A stretch of DNA of 14,450 bases from Candidatus Thiodiazotropha taylori (GTDB lineage: Bacteria; Pseudomonadota; Gammaproteobacteria; Chromatiales; Chromatiaceae), in assembly GCA_019100305.1 (NCBI GenBank), contig JAHRHW010000063.1, positions 1 through 14,450 of the forward strand, read 5' to 3'. The notes beneath the pieces were generated by a model. The model saw only the letters and a list, made by a program, of their open reading frames with translations. It was not told the origin of the DNA and did not search any database. Each line of letters starts with the position of its first letter. The stretch's first letter is position 1. The position numbers were made by a program, and so were the translations under genes. Of this stretch, positions 6,371 to 13,987 are shown piece after piece.

Positions 6371-7660
6371 TCAAATAGGACAACGCTCAATAACCTCGAA
6401 CACCACTGAGGTGAGTCTGTTAAGATCTTCATCTTCGATAATGAAGGGTGGCATCAGGTAGACCAGTTTGCCGAAGGGACGTATCCAGACGCCGGCATCC
6501 ACGAAGCATTGTTGAATATGTTTCATGTCGACCGGTTTTTTCAGCTCCACAACACCGATCGCACCCAGTACCCGAACCTCTTCCACCTGGGGTAGTTCCC
6601 GGCATGGGGCGAGTCCCTGTTGCAGCCGTTGCTCAATGTTCTTGATCCGCTCCTGCCAGGGAGAGTTCAATAGCAGGTCGATACTGGTCAGCGCCGCACG
6701 GCAGGCCAGTGGGTTGGCCATGAAGGTCGGGCCATGCATAAACAGTCCCGGCTCTCCCAGGCTGATGGTTTGGCTGACCTCCTCAGTCGTAAGGGTGGCG
6801 GCCAGGCTCATATAACCACCGGTAAGGGATTTGCCGACACACATGATGTCCGGTGTGACATCCGCGTATTCACAGGCAAACAGTTTACCGGTACGACCAA
6901 ATCCGGTGGCAATCTCGTCAAGGATCAGCAACACACCATACTGATCGCATAGTCGACGAACCTCTTTAAGATACTCCACCGAGTAGAATCGCATACCCCC
7001 CGTACCTTGCACGATCGGTTCAAGCACCAGAGCGGCAATCTCATGATGATACTGCTCCAGCTTTTCGGTCAATCCTTTTGCCCCATCCCCCTTGCAGGGG
7101 TGTCCGAAATAGCAGGTCGGCGCATCGGCAAAGTGCTGTTTTGGCAGGATTTCGGAAAACAGACTGTGCATCCCTGTTTGCGGATCGCAGAGAGACATGG
7201 CGCCGAAGGTGTCGCCATGATATCCCTTGCGGATGGTCAGAAAACGCTGTTTTCCCGGTTGTCCCTTGTCATGCCAGTACTGGATGGCCATCTTCATGGC
7301 GACCTCTACTGAGACGGAGCCCGAATCGGAGAAAAATACGCTCTGCAGGGATTCCGGTGTGATTTCGATGAGTCTTCTGGCCAGATCCGTGGCAGGCTGG
7401 TGGGTCAGACCACCGAACATGATATGCGCCAGCTGTTTGGCCTGCTCGGCAATCGCCTGGTTCATCTGTGGATGGTTGTAACCGTGAATCGCGCACCACC
7501 AGGAGGACATGCCATCGATTAGCTCTCTGCCATCAGCCAGTGTGATGCGTACACCGTCTGCGGATACCACAGGATAGACCGGTAGATCGGCACCAATTGC
7601 ACTATATGGGTGCCAAACATGCGCTTTATCAAAGGCTATCCAGTCTTCACAATTACTCAT
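6371..7660 (-). CDS. bioA: Adenosylmethionine-8-amino-7-oxononanoate aminotransferase (BioA)
   Basis: A 429-residue class III aminotransferase, the normal length for BioA. It converts 8-amino-7-oxononanoate (KAPA) to 7,8-diaminononanoate, with S-adenosylmethionine as amino donor, in cytoplasmic biotin synthesis. Visible marks are the BioA-typical start 'D..HVWHPYSAIG', the W54-W55 pair in GMSSWWCAIHGYNHP, SDSGSVSVEVAMKMA (111-125), KGYHGDT (145-151), LDEIATGFGRTG (247-258) with D248 contacting the PLP pyridine, and CVGKSLTGGY with K277 as the Schiff-base lysine. H148 and Y147 lie in the substrate region. It stands alone: no bioFCHD neighbours are in the window, so the pathway is split. No strong ribosome binding site is seen before the ATG at 7658-7660. 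It converges with apbE. Confidence 0.95.
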   Translation of the reverse strand: MSNCEDWIAFDKAHVWHPYSAIGADLPVYPVVSADGVRITLADGRELIDGMSSWWCAIHGYNHPQMNQAIAEQAKQLAHIMFGGLTHQPATDLARRLIEITPESLQSVFFSDSGSVSVEVAMKMAIQYWHDKGQPGKQRFLTIRKGYHGDTFGAMSLCDPQTGMHSLFSEILPKQHFADAPTCYFGHPCKGDGAKGLTEKLEQYHHEIAALVLEPIVQGTGGMRFYSVEYLKEVRRLCDQYGVLLILDEIATGFGRTGKLFACEYADVTPDIMCVGKSLTGGYMSLAATLTTEEVSQTISLGEPGLFMHGPTFMANPLACRAALTSIDLLLNSPWQERIKNIEQRLQQGLAPCRELPQVEEVRVLGAIGVVELKKPVDMKHIQQCFVDAGVWIRPFGKLVYLMPPFIIEDEDLNRLTSVVFEVIERCPI

Positions 7661-7989
7661 AAAGTAAGCTATCTGTTGATTCGGGATGCAGAGATTAACA
7701 GATATTAGTCCGTCGGGATAATGCTCCCGATGTGATCGGCAGCAGCATTATCGAATTAAAATCCTAATGTCACCGAACAGTAATATCAGGCCAATGAGCC
7801 ATTTTCTTTCGCTGTCCGATATGATAACTATGGAGATTCCCAGGGCCTGTCAACGTGGATCCCATTGGGTTCGTGTTAACAATTCCTTACACTAAAACCG
7901 CTTGTCCCATAGGGATAAGGCATACAACCATCAGCTAATGACCAGAATTACTGGCTGTATGCCTACGGTTAATAACAGAGGAGTAGACG
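7661..7989. other. 329-base divergent promoter region between bioA and the CDGSH gene
   Basis: No credible gene is seen. The bioA-proximal half is AT-richer and has no clear operator. The CDGSH-proximal half has two TCCCATWGGG palindromes and a 12-bp inverted repeat, described separately. Confidence 0.6.
7860..7963 (+). promoter_or_regulatory. Palindromic repeats and inverted repeat upstream of the CDGSH gene
   Basis: TCCCATTGGGT (7860-7870) and TCCCATAGGGA (7905-7915) are two near-palindromes 45 bases apart, a spacing compatible with a dimeric repressor or activator on the same DNA face. Next, GGCATACAACCA (7919-7930) and TGGCTGTATGCC (7952-7963) form a 12-bp inverted repeat with one mismatch and a 21-base spacer, just before the ribosome binding site AGAGGAG at 7977-7983. 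The second could be an operator or a leader hairpin. Neither matches an operator I know. Confidence 0.35.
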
Positions 7990-8235
7990 ATGGATAAACC
8001 TGTAGTAGCGGCCAAACAACCGATCGATGTGGATCTCGTGGCTGGCAAAGAGTATTGGTGGTGTGCCTGTGGACGGTCCGACAGTCAACCGTTTTGTGAC
8101 GGTTCGCATCGTGGTACCGGCATTGAGCCTCTTGGTTTCAAGGCGGAGAAAAACGGTGAGGCCTGGCTCTGCCGCTGCAAACAGACCAAAACACCACCTT
8201 ATTGCGACGGTAGCCACAAACAGGTGGAAGATTAG
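7990..8235 (+). CDS. Dual CDGSH iron-sulfur domain protein
   Basis: An 81-residue protein with two complete CDGSH motifs: C25-A-C27 ... C36-D-G-S-H40 and C61-R-C63 ... C72-D-G-S-H76, each the C-X-C-X8-C-X3-H ligand set of a [2Fe-2S] cluster. Bacterial tandem CDGSH proteins hold two clusters in one chain and are redox- and pH-sensitive electron or cluster carriers; the physiological partner is usually unknown. No signal peptide, so cytoplasmic. A strong AGAGGAG site lies 6 bases before the ATG. It is monocistronic, divergent from bioA and convergent with the diguanylate cyclase. The leader holds palindromes that suggest regulated expression. Confidence 0.93.
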   Translation: MDKPVVAAKQPIDVDLVAGKEYWWCACGRSDSQPFCDGSHRGTGIEPLGFKAEKNGEAWLCRCKQTKTPPYCDGSHKQVED

Positions 8236-8325
8236 ACGTCCGTTTAAAGCATGGGCAAAGGAGATGCCCGTGAGCAGAATGGGCGATGGACCGGGTGTCA
8301 TGCCCAGGCTGGCGACAACCTCTCG

Positions 8326-9468
8326 CTAGGTCCCTTTTTTCTTATCCAACGCGTCTTTGTCCGAGTGCTTTTCCGATCCTTCAGGAACTTCATGTTCGAT
8401 CCGGTTTCTGCCGTTCGATTTGGCAATGTAGAGGGCCTGATCGGCACAGGCCAGTAGATGGCTACCAAGCTCTTTGTGGTGGCTTTTTCCCAGCATTGGC
8501 AGCGTTTCACTGACCCCGATGGAGACACTCAACTGCAGGCTCTCCCCCTGGTCCAGATAGATCGGATGCGAATTGACCTCAAGGCGAATCCGCTCTGCCA
8601 GCAGCAGCGCCTCTGACAGGTTGGTTTGAGGTAGCAGTATGGCGAACTCTTCACCGCCGTATCGGGTGGCAACATCACTGGCACGCAACTGGGAGCGGAT
8701 ACGTTTTGCCAACTCTCTCAACACCTGGTCCCCGGCCGGGTGACCATAGTTGTCATTGATCCGTTTGAAATGGTCGGCATCGATAAACAGGCAGCTGAGC
8801 GGCTGACGATAACGGCTGGACCGGGAGAGCTCCTCTTCCAGACGGCGATCCAGATAGCGGCGGTTGTGCAGTTCGGTGAGTGGGTCGGTAAGACCACTGA
8901 TCAGCAGACGTTCCCGGTTGGTGACGTTTTCCAGGCAGACACCACAGATGGTGGCCAGGCGGGCGAGAAAGTCTGTTGCATGCTGTCGGGTAAACCGGTT
9001 GGCGTCCTGACTGCCCAGATTGATGCTGCCCACCAGATGGTTGCTACAGATCAGTGGCAGGATGGCGATACTTTTTAGGTTCCTGGGACGATCGAACAGA
9101 TTGTTGTATTCCGGGGTGAGAAAAGGACCCAGCCAAGGGCTCTTCAGTCGAAGAAAACGCTGATTGATGACACCCAGGTCATCCACGAAACGGACGTAGG
9201 GGAATGCATCGATGGGAATGCCGTTGTTACTCAGCAGATGGCGAATTTCATGGTCTGGATCCAACATCAGTAACTGAATACTGTCGACCTCAAACGAGGC
9301 GAGCAGACCTTCGCTCATGCCGCTCAGTAGTTCGGCCAGGCTTTCGGCGCTCAGCAACTCAAGCTCCCGGGCATAAAACCGCCCCAGGGTCTCCTGGTTC
9401 TCCACAGCCTTACGGGTCAGTTCTTTCAAACGGAGACGTAGGATTCGGTTTTCTTCTTTAAGGTCCAT
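8326..9468 (-). CDS. Diguanylate cyclase with N-terminal DUF484/GAF-like domain
   Basis: A 380-residue protein without membrane segments. The start is a short coiled-coil (about 1-40). A DUF484/GAF-like sensor region follows (about 40-185), with 'SIAILPLICSNHLVGSINLGSQD' and 'HATDFLARLATICGVCLE' typical of that family. The GGDEF domain begins at 'LTDPLTELHNRRYLDRRL' and has the active-site loop GGEEF at 271-275, so cyclase activity (2 GTP to c-di-GMP) is expected. An RxxD inhibitory site, R262-D265, lies five residues before GGEEF, so product feedback is likely. The C-terminal tail (about 360-380) is charged and lysine-rich. No HD-GYP or EAL domain. No clear ribosome binding site is seen before the ATG. 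Transcribed in the same direction as the double-thioredoxin gene, 185 bases downstream of it and separated by a long palindrome. Confidence 0.92.
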   Translation of the reverse strand: MDLKEENRILRLRLKELTRKAVENQETLGRFYARELELLSAESLAELLSGMSEGLLASFEVDSIQLLMLDPDHEIRHLLSNNGIPIDAFPYVRFVDDLGVINQRFLRLKSPWLGPFLTPEYNNLFDRPRNLKSIAILPLICSNHLVGSINLGSQDANRFTRQHATDFLARLATICGVCLENVTNRERLLISGLTDPLTELHNRRYLDRRLEEELSRSSRYRQPLSCLFIDADHFKRINDNYGHPAGDQVLRELAKRIRSQLRASDVATRYGGEEFAILLPQTNLSEALLLAERIRLEVNSHPIYLDQGESLQLSVSIGVSETLPMLGKSHHKELGSHLLACADQALYIAKSNGRNRIEHEVPEGSEKHSDKDALDKKKGT

Positions 9469-9534
9469 TTATGTTACGCAATCGCCACCTGGGTGGAGTA
9501 TCGGCCAGTCAGAAGTGATCTTGAGGTCTATTAT

Positions 9535-9636
9535 CCCGGCGACCCAATCATTCACTTTCAGGGCTTCAAGCCGACCCTTGATGCCTCGCTGTAGGCTGGC
9601 TGAACGGGGCTGAAAGTGATCGATTGGGTCGCCGGG
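9535..9636. repeat. Long intergenic palindrome between the thioredoxin-fold and GGDEF genes
   Basis: Arms 9535-9561 and 9610-9636 are 27 bases each and pair except at two central positions (CCCGGCGACCCAATC, then TCACTTTCAG). AATAAT-like flanks extend the pairing and the 48-base centre can fold partly. It starts 18 bases after the stop of the upstream gene. No T-run follows on the - strand. It may be a transcription or RNA-processing stem, or a small non-autonomous repeat; its sequence is unrelated to the other repeats here. Confidence 0.65.
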
Positions 9637-9653
9637 TCAATAATATGCGTTGC

Positions 9654-10688
9654 TCAGATGCCGCTGCCAACCCGCCAGAGCTGATAGTCGGGCTGATTTA
9701 TGTAGCCTCGACTGGTGATGTAAGTGATTACATTGCGCAATCGGTAGAAACGCACCACCGAATCGACCCGGATGATCTCATTGCCCCGTTCATCGAAGAA
9801 CAGCAGAGAGGGGGTGTAGAAGAGTCCAAGCTGTTTGGCCCATTGGCTGGCGTTGGTCTTCTGTCCATCCGGGGTGATGATCGGCGTATCGGAGCGAATA
9901 TCGAGCTGTACATTGTCGAATGATCTGACCAGCTTGTTGATCGCCGGATCTCTCAATGGCTGACCATGCAGCACATCGCAGGCATGGCAGTTCCCTTGTT
10001 CGAAAAACACCACCAGTGGACGCTGACCCGGGAACCGGCTGCGGTCGAGATTGTGTGGCGGTGGGATGAAGAACTCCTCTTCGTTGAGGTCGCCCTGTTC
10101 AAATGCCGTATTCTCCTCACCTCTGGCGAGATAGTCAGGAAAGCTCTCGTTACGATAGTGTTGATCGGCAACATACTCCAGGGCTGCACGGAACTGATAG
10201 GGAGGGTAGTAGCCCCGCAGCCTTAGCACCTCATCCCCCTGATGATTGAAAAAGATCAGCGACGGGGTGAAATTGGTTTTTTCACGCAAGGCGAAATCCC
10301 TTTGTGTGAGAGTCTCTCCGCTCAGGGTGGTCAGCTCTTCACTGCTCCAGATATCGATCGGAATGATATCGAAGTGGCGGCGGGTGTAGGTGGTGATGTC
10401 ACTGAGACCGAAGTTGACCTCCAGCAGCATTTTGCAATAGGCGCAGCGTTTTTGGCCAAAGTAGAGAACGATGCCTTTCTTGTCATCCTCCACGGCCTCT
10501 TCCAGATCCGCCGGTAGATCGAGAAAACTCTTTTTGAACCAATCCGGGTATTGCAGCAGGTCTTCCAGGGGGAAGTCGTCGAACGCATAAGCATCATCTT
10601 CGGATTCGATGGCGAAGAGTTGATGGTATGGGATGAATAGCAGGGATACCCACAGGATCAGCAATAGTATTCTGCGTCGCTTGGTCAT
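9654..10688 (-). CDS. Secreted protein with two thioredoxin-fold (SoxW-like) domains
   Basis: A 344-residue protein with a signal peptide (RRR, hydrophobic 8-20, probable cleavage after LFA26). It contains two tandem thioredoxin-fold domains. Domain 1 has 'IVLYFGQKRCAYCKML', redox pair C82/C85 (CAYC) and the cis-proline TP at 141-142. Domain 2 has 'LVVFFEQGNCHACDVL', pair C234/C237 (CHAC) and TP at 292-293. Both end with 'PSLIFF/PSLLFFDERGNE-' and a following helix, so the protein looks like an internal duplication. Expected role is periplasmic thiol-disulfide exchange; SoxW-type thioredoxins keep sulfur-oxidation proteins reduced, and other relatives serve cytochrome or metal-site maturation. 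No sox or ccm gene is nearby, so the partner is unknown. The start has only a weak ribosome binding site. Confidence 0.85.
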   Translation of the reverse strand: MTKRRRILLLILWVSLLFIPYHQLFAIESEDDAYAFDDFPLEDLLQYPDWFKKSFLDLPADLEEAVEDDKKGIVLYFGQKRCAYCKMLLEVNFGLSDITTYTRRHFDIIPIDIWSSEELTTLSGETLTQRDFALREKTNFTPSLIFFNHQGDEVLRLRGYYPPYQFRAALEYVADQHYRNESFPDYLARGEENTAFEQGDLNEEEFFIPPPHNLDRSRFPGQRPLVVFFEQGNCHACDVLHGQPLRDPAINKLVRSFDNVQLDIRSDTPIITPDGQKTNASQWAKQLGLFYTPSLLFFDERGNEIIRVDSVVRFYRLRNVITYITSRGYINQPDYQLWRVGSGI

Positions 10689-11068
10689 AGATCTTGGCTC
10701 ATGTTGGAGCCCGGAGCGTTTCTAATTCCATCGGCACCAGAACTAACCGAAACCCAATAGGGTAATTGTGGTGTGATGGGGCATCTTATTCGTGAGCACT
10801 GACGGATTGCCGTCATTGCGGTGCCATTCCTGCTGTGGAACAACCCTGGATGCTCTTTATTGATATCTCTTCAGTCTAGCTGACTGAAAGGAAAATCTGA
10901 ACAGGTATTGGTATTTGATGTCTGAATTGGCTATCGTTCCGTGAGAGACGGGGTTGTCGTTCAGGAACATCGATTGGACATACCTCGCCATCTCATTTTT
11001 ATAAGTTAGGGTAGTAGCCTTACTGCAGCCTGTCTGGCTCTGGAAGGCCGGTATGGAGAATATTAAAG
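10689..11068. other. 380-base divergent intergenic region
   Basis: No credible gene. It holds the promoters of the double-thioredoxin gene (-) and the small secreted protein gene (+). Two small perfect inverted repeats are visible: TGACGG-ATTG-CCGTCA (10800-10815) and TTCAGTC-TAGCT-GACTGAA (10870-10888). CCCAATAGGG occurs near 10751. TTGGAC near 10974 followed by an AT-rich TTTATA is a weak candidate promoter for the + gene. Confidence 0.5.
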
Positions 11069-11620
11069 ATGAAAAGAACTGCACTTTACGTGGCAACTTT
11101 GGCGCTCTTCACATCCATCACTGCAAAGGCTGAGGGGGATCCAGCAGCTTACTGCAAGCAAGCGGCAAAACTCTACCAGGATAATGATATAGCGGGTGCT
11201 GTGGAGGAGGCCAAATGGTGCCTGGAGTCCCTTGAGCAGATTCAACAGTCGCAAAAGGGTGACCGTTTTGCCAAAAAGGTGGCCGGCTGGCAACGAGGAG
11301 AGGTTTCAAAGCACAAAGCCATGGGCATGTCGATGATTGAGACCGAGTACAGTAAAGGGAATAAGTACATCAAGGTGAGTTATAACAGCGGTGTCAGTGG
11401 CATGGGGGCGATGTTCAGTCAGATGGGGCTGGCCGGTGGCGGCAAGAAGATCCGCCTGGGGCGCTATACCGGCCTGGTGATGGAAGAGGGTAGAAACAAT
11501 GAGATTCTGATCGGTCTGAAGATGACCCAGGGCATGGTCAATCTCTCCTCCGATACCGCTTCGATGGCTGAGCTGCAGGCCTTTGCCAAAGCCTTTCCGA
11601 TCAAGGATATCGATCAGTAA
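11069..11620 (+). CDS. Small secreted protein of unknown function
   Basis: A 183-residue protein with a clear signal peptide (KR, hydrophobic stretch, cleavage after AKA21). The mature part opens with a helical segment holding two cysteines (C29, C51) and 'AAKLYQDNDIAGAVEEAKWCLESLEQ', which reads like one tetratricopeptide-type helical hairpin. A probable mixed alpha/beta part follows: 'MIETEYSKGNKYIKVSYNSGVSG', a glycine/methionine-rich stretch 'GMGAMFSQMGLAGGG', then 'KKIRLGRYTGLVMEEGRNNEILIGLK'. I do not recognise a named family. GGAG at 11055-11058 precedes the ATG by 10 bases. It is monocistronic and is followed by a 10-bp hairpin shared with the convergent cysQ. The secreted location is well supported; function is open. 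Confidence 0.8.
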   Translation: MKRTALYVATLALFTSITAKAEGDPAAYCKQAAKLYQDNDIAGAVEEAKWCLESLEQIQQSQKGDRFAKKVAGWQRGEVSKHKAMGMSMIETEYSKGNKYIKVSYNSGVSGMGAMFSQMGLAGGGKKIRLGRYTGLVMEEGRNNEILIGLKMTQGMVNLSSDTASMAELQAFAKAFPIKDIDQ

Positions 11621-11643
11621 TAGCGATTCAGTCCGTCAGTTTA

Positions 11644-11669
11644 CGGGTTCCTGGAGTTGCAGGAACCCG
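11644..11669. terminator. Hairpin between the convergent small secreted protein gene and cysQ
   Basis: Perfect 10-bp arms CGGGTTCCTG (11644-11653) and CAGGAACCCG (11660-11669) around a six-base loop. It lies 23 bases after one stop and 24 bases after the other, which suggests bidirectional use. No T-run on either side. Confidence 0.6.
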
Positions 11670-11693
11670 ACAGAATTGATGGTGCCTCGACGC

Positions 11694-12488
11694 TCAGTCG
11701 AGGTATCTGGTCCATTCAATGCTGCTGTCGCCAAACACCAGGAAATGGGGATTGAGCAGTGAATCCTTGGTGTTGTAGCTGAGTGTCACACCCGCTAATG
11801 TGGTGACCTCTCCCCCTGCAGCTTCCACCACAGCCTGTGCCGCCCCGGTATCCCACTCAGAAGTTGGGCCCAAGCGGGGGTAGATATCGGCCACGCCTTC
11901 CGCCACCAGGCAGAGCTTGAGCGAGCTACCCATGCTGACCAGCTCATGTTCACCCAGATTATCGAGAAAACGCTGCAGGGAGTCCCCGGCATGGGAGCGG
12001 CTGCCGGCCACTCGGGCCGGTTTATGGCAATTCGTCGTCACGCTGATCCTCTGCGGTGGCTGGTTGCCGATCTGTTTGTTGGCACTCTGCCCCGGAATAC
12101 CGTAATAGAGGGTCTTGATGACCGGGGCGTAGACCGCACCGAAGCTGGGCCTGTGGTCGTCGATCAGGGCGATATTGACGGTGAACTCGCCGTTTCTTTT
12201 GACAAACTCACGGGTGCCGTCCAAGGGGTCGATCAGCCAATAGCGCTGCCAGCTGCGACGGGTGGTGAAAGGGACTTCGGCAGACTCTTCAGAGAGTACC
12301 GGTATTTCCGGAGTGAGTCGCTCCAGGGTCGACACGATCAACTGGTGAGCGGCCAGGTCGGCCGCAGTGAGGGGTGAGTTGTCCTGTTTGGTCTCGATTT
12401 CGAATTCGGTATCGTAGATTTCCAGGATCGCCTCGCCGGCCTCACGGATAAGGTTCAACAGTTGATCGATCGGTATGGGGAGTGTCAT
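11694..12488 (-). CDS. cysQ: 3'(2'),5'-bisphosphate nucleotidase CysQ
   Basis: A 264-residue member of the inositol monophosphatase superfamily, the usual CysQ length. It hydrolyses 3'-phosphoadenosine 5'-phosphate (and PAPS) to AMP plus phosphate, clearing the by-product of sulfate assimilation and sulfotransfer. Metal-site motifs are SEES (66-69), the DPLDGT motif (D87, D90, G91, T92) and EWDTGAAQAVVEAAGG (211-226, D213). 'KQDNSPLTAAD' (34-44) is the conserved N-terminal lithium-sensitive-family loop. Its ATG overlaps the stop of nudE by four bases (ATGA), so translation is probably coupled. Cytoplasmic. A different inositol-phosphatase relative is possible but the length and 'GTREFVKRNGEFTVNIALI' favour CysQ. 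Confidence 0.93.
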   Translation of the reverse strand: MTLPIPIDQLLNLIREAGEAILEIYDTEFEIETKQDNSPLTAADLAAHQLIVSTLERLTPEIPVLSEESAEVPFTTRRSWQRYWLIDPLDGTREFVKRNGEFTVNIALIDDHRPSFGAVYAPVIKTLYYGIPGQSANKQIGNQPPQRISVTTNCHKPARVAGSRSHAGDSLQRFLDNLGEHELVSMGSSLKLCLVAEGVADIYPRLGPTSEWDTGAAQAVVEAAGGEVTTLAGVTLSYNTKDSLLNPHFLVFGDSSIEWTRYLD

Positions 12489-13021
12489 GTCAATACGTTC
12501 CTTGCCAGGCAGAGCGCCGCTATGGAGCGCGCCTCCGTAAAATCGGGTTGTGCGATTAGATTGTCCCAGTCGGAGAGTTTCCAGGGGACTACCTCGATGG
12601 GTTCAGGCTCATCCCCGACCAGTTGCTGGGGATAGAGGTCGCGGGCGAGGATAGCATAGGTGTGGTGCTGGATGTAGGCCGGCGCGATGGTGAAGGTCTT
12701 GAGTATTTCAAGCTTTCTCGCGGCATAGCCGACCTCTTCCTGCATCTCCCGATTGGCAGCCTGCAGGGGATCCTCGCCTGGCTCCATGCGGCCCTTGGGC
12801 AGTGCCAGTTGGTAGTCCTGGCTGCCGGCGGAGTATTCGCGGATCAGCAGTACGGTCTCATCATCCAGCATGGGTATCACCAGGACTGAGCCTGTTTTGC
12901 CGCCGAGCAGGCGCTCATAGACCCGTTTCTCCCCATTGCCGAACTCCAGACCCAGCTGTTCAACACGAAACAGGCGGGTTTCTGCAATCAATTGTTGTGA
13001 AACTATCTTGGGTTTTGTCAC
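12485..13021 (-). CDS. nudE: ADP compounds hydrolase NudE (Nudix)
   Basis: A 178-residue Nudix hydrolase with a complete Nudix box at 77-99 (G77, E83, R91, E92, E95, E96, G98), matching GX5EX7REUXEEXGU. Family members of this subtype hydrolyse ADP-ribose, AP3A, NADH and similar ADP derivatives with Mg2+. Length and 'SVLVIPMLDDETVLLIREYSAG...LALPKG' fit NudE. It is the first gene of an operon with cysQ (4-base overlap) and divergent from yrfG, a neighbourhood that recurs in gammaproteobacteria and supports the NudE name. Both downstream nucleotidases suggest a shared clean-up of adenine nucleotide by-products. A palindromic repeat lies 37 bases before its start. Confidence 0.9.
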   Translation of the reverse strand: MTKPKIVSQQLIAETRLFRVEQLGLEFGNGEKRVYERLLGGKTGSVLVIPMLDDETVLLIREYSAGSQDYQLALPKGRMEPGEDPLQAANREMQEEVGYAARKLEILKTFTIAPAYIQHHTYAILARDLYPQQLVGDEPEPIEVVPWKLSDWDNLIAQPDFTEARSIAALCLARNVLT

Positions 13022-13057
13022 TGTGTTCTATTTCGTTGTCCGATATGGGAGAGATTC

Positions 13058-13156
13058 ACCGCCAATAAACGGGGATCACCGCGATTCTACGCAATTAGAT
13101 ATCGCAATGTGAAAGTTATTCGCGGCATTTAGCGGTGATTCCCGTTTATTGGCGGT
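13058..13156. repeat. 99-base palindromic repeat B between nudE and yrfG
   Basis: Arms 13058-13082 and 13132-13156 are 25 bases each with one mismatch (ACCGCCAATAAACGGG, then ATCACCGC), enclosing 49 bases. The arms and the centre, including CGGCATTT before the right arm, correspond to repeat C at 13988-14087. It lies in the nudE/yrfG divergent promoter region and can form a long cruciform or stem. Flanking direct repeats are not evident. Confidence 0.75.
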
Positions 13157-13295
13157 TTGTTCTCACAAGACAGCGTCATCCAGGTTAAAGGGTTGTTTCT
13201 AAGGCATCAACTGCGCAGAACTGAGTTCATGAACCGTGCGCCGAGCCGGACGGCATGAGACAATAGCGGCCGGATAAACCAATTCGAGCGGTACT

Positions 13296-13964
13296 ATGAT
13301 TCCCTGGAATGAGATCGACTCTGTTTTGCTGGATATGGATGGCACCCTGCTGGACCTCCATTTCGATAACCATTTCTGGCTGGAGTATGTCCCCGCCCGC
13401 TATGCGGAGGCCAAGGGGATCCCCCTGGCTGCGGCGACAGAGGAGTTGCTGGGGCGCTACAAAAGTGTCGAAGGCACCCTCGACTGGTATTGCGTGGATC
13501 ACTGGAGCCGGGAGCTGGAGCTGGACATCGTGCTGCTCAAGGAGGAGGTGGATCATCTGATCTCCGTGCATCCCCATGTGATCGATTTTCTCGATCAACT
13601 GATGTGTGCCGGTAAGGAGCGGGTGCTGGTAACCAACGCCCATCAGAAGACTCTGGCCTTGAAGATGGAGAAGACCCGCTTGGCCGGTTTTTTCAATCAG
13701 GTCATCTCATCCCATCAGCTGGGACTGCCGAAAGAGCATCCGGAGTTCTGGAATCGTCTGCAGAATCTGCACCCTTTTGATCCTCAACGCACCCTGTTTG
13801 TCGATGACAGTCCGGCGGTGCTCAAATCGGCTCAGGCTTATGGCCTTAAATGGATCCTGGCAATCCTCAAACCGGACTCGAAACAGCCGCTGCGGGAGAG
13901 TGGTGATTTCCAGGCTATCGAGGATTTTTCAGAGATCACCCAGGGATTGCGCTGTCTGATCTAG
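13296..13964 (+). CDS. yrfG: GMP/IMP 5'-nucleotidase YrfG (HAD superfamily)
   Basis: A 222-residue HAD-family phosphatase. Motif I is DMDGT with nucleophile D13 and acid/base D15, motif II is VLVTNA with T113, motif III has K146 in 'LPKEHPEFW', and motif IV is FVDDS with D170/D171. 'LDLHFDNHFWLEYVPARYAEAKG' is a hallmark of YrfG, which dephosphorylates GMP and IMP (purine 5'-nucleotidase). It is divergent from nudE–cysQ, as in many gammaproteobacteria. The start has only a weak GAGCGG site. No typical terminator follows; repeat C begins 24 bases after the stop. Confidence 0.9.
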   Translation: MIPWNEIDSVLLDMDGTLLDLHFDNHFWLEYVPARYAEAKGIPLAAATEELLGRYKSVEGTLDWYCVDHWSRELELDIVLLKEEVDHLISVHPHVIDFLDQLMCAGKERVLVTNAHQKTLALKMEKTRLAGFFNQVISSHQLGLPKEHPEFWNRLQNLHPFDPQRTLFVDDSPAVLKSAQAYGLKWILAILKPDSKQPLRESGDFQAIEDFSEITQGLRCLI

Positions 13965-13987
13965 GGCTGCATGGCGCGTATTTAATA

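Noticed and set aside
8334..8345. T-run as an intrinsic terminator of the CDGSH gene
   Set aside because: The run is the complement of lysine codons at the C-terminus of the diguanylate cyclase, and the nearby GGGC hairpin is too far from it.
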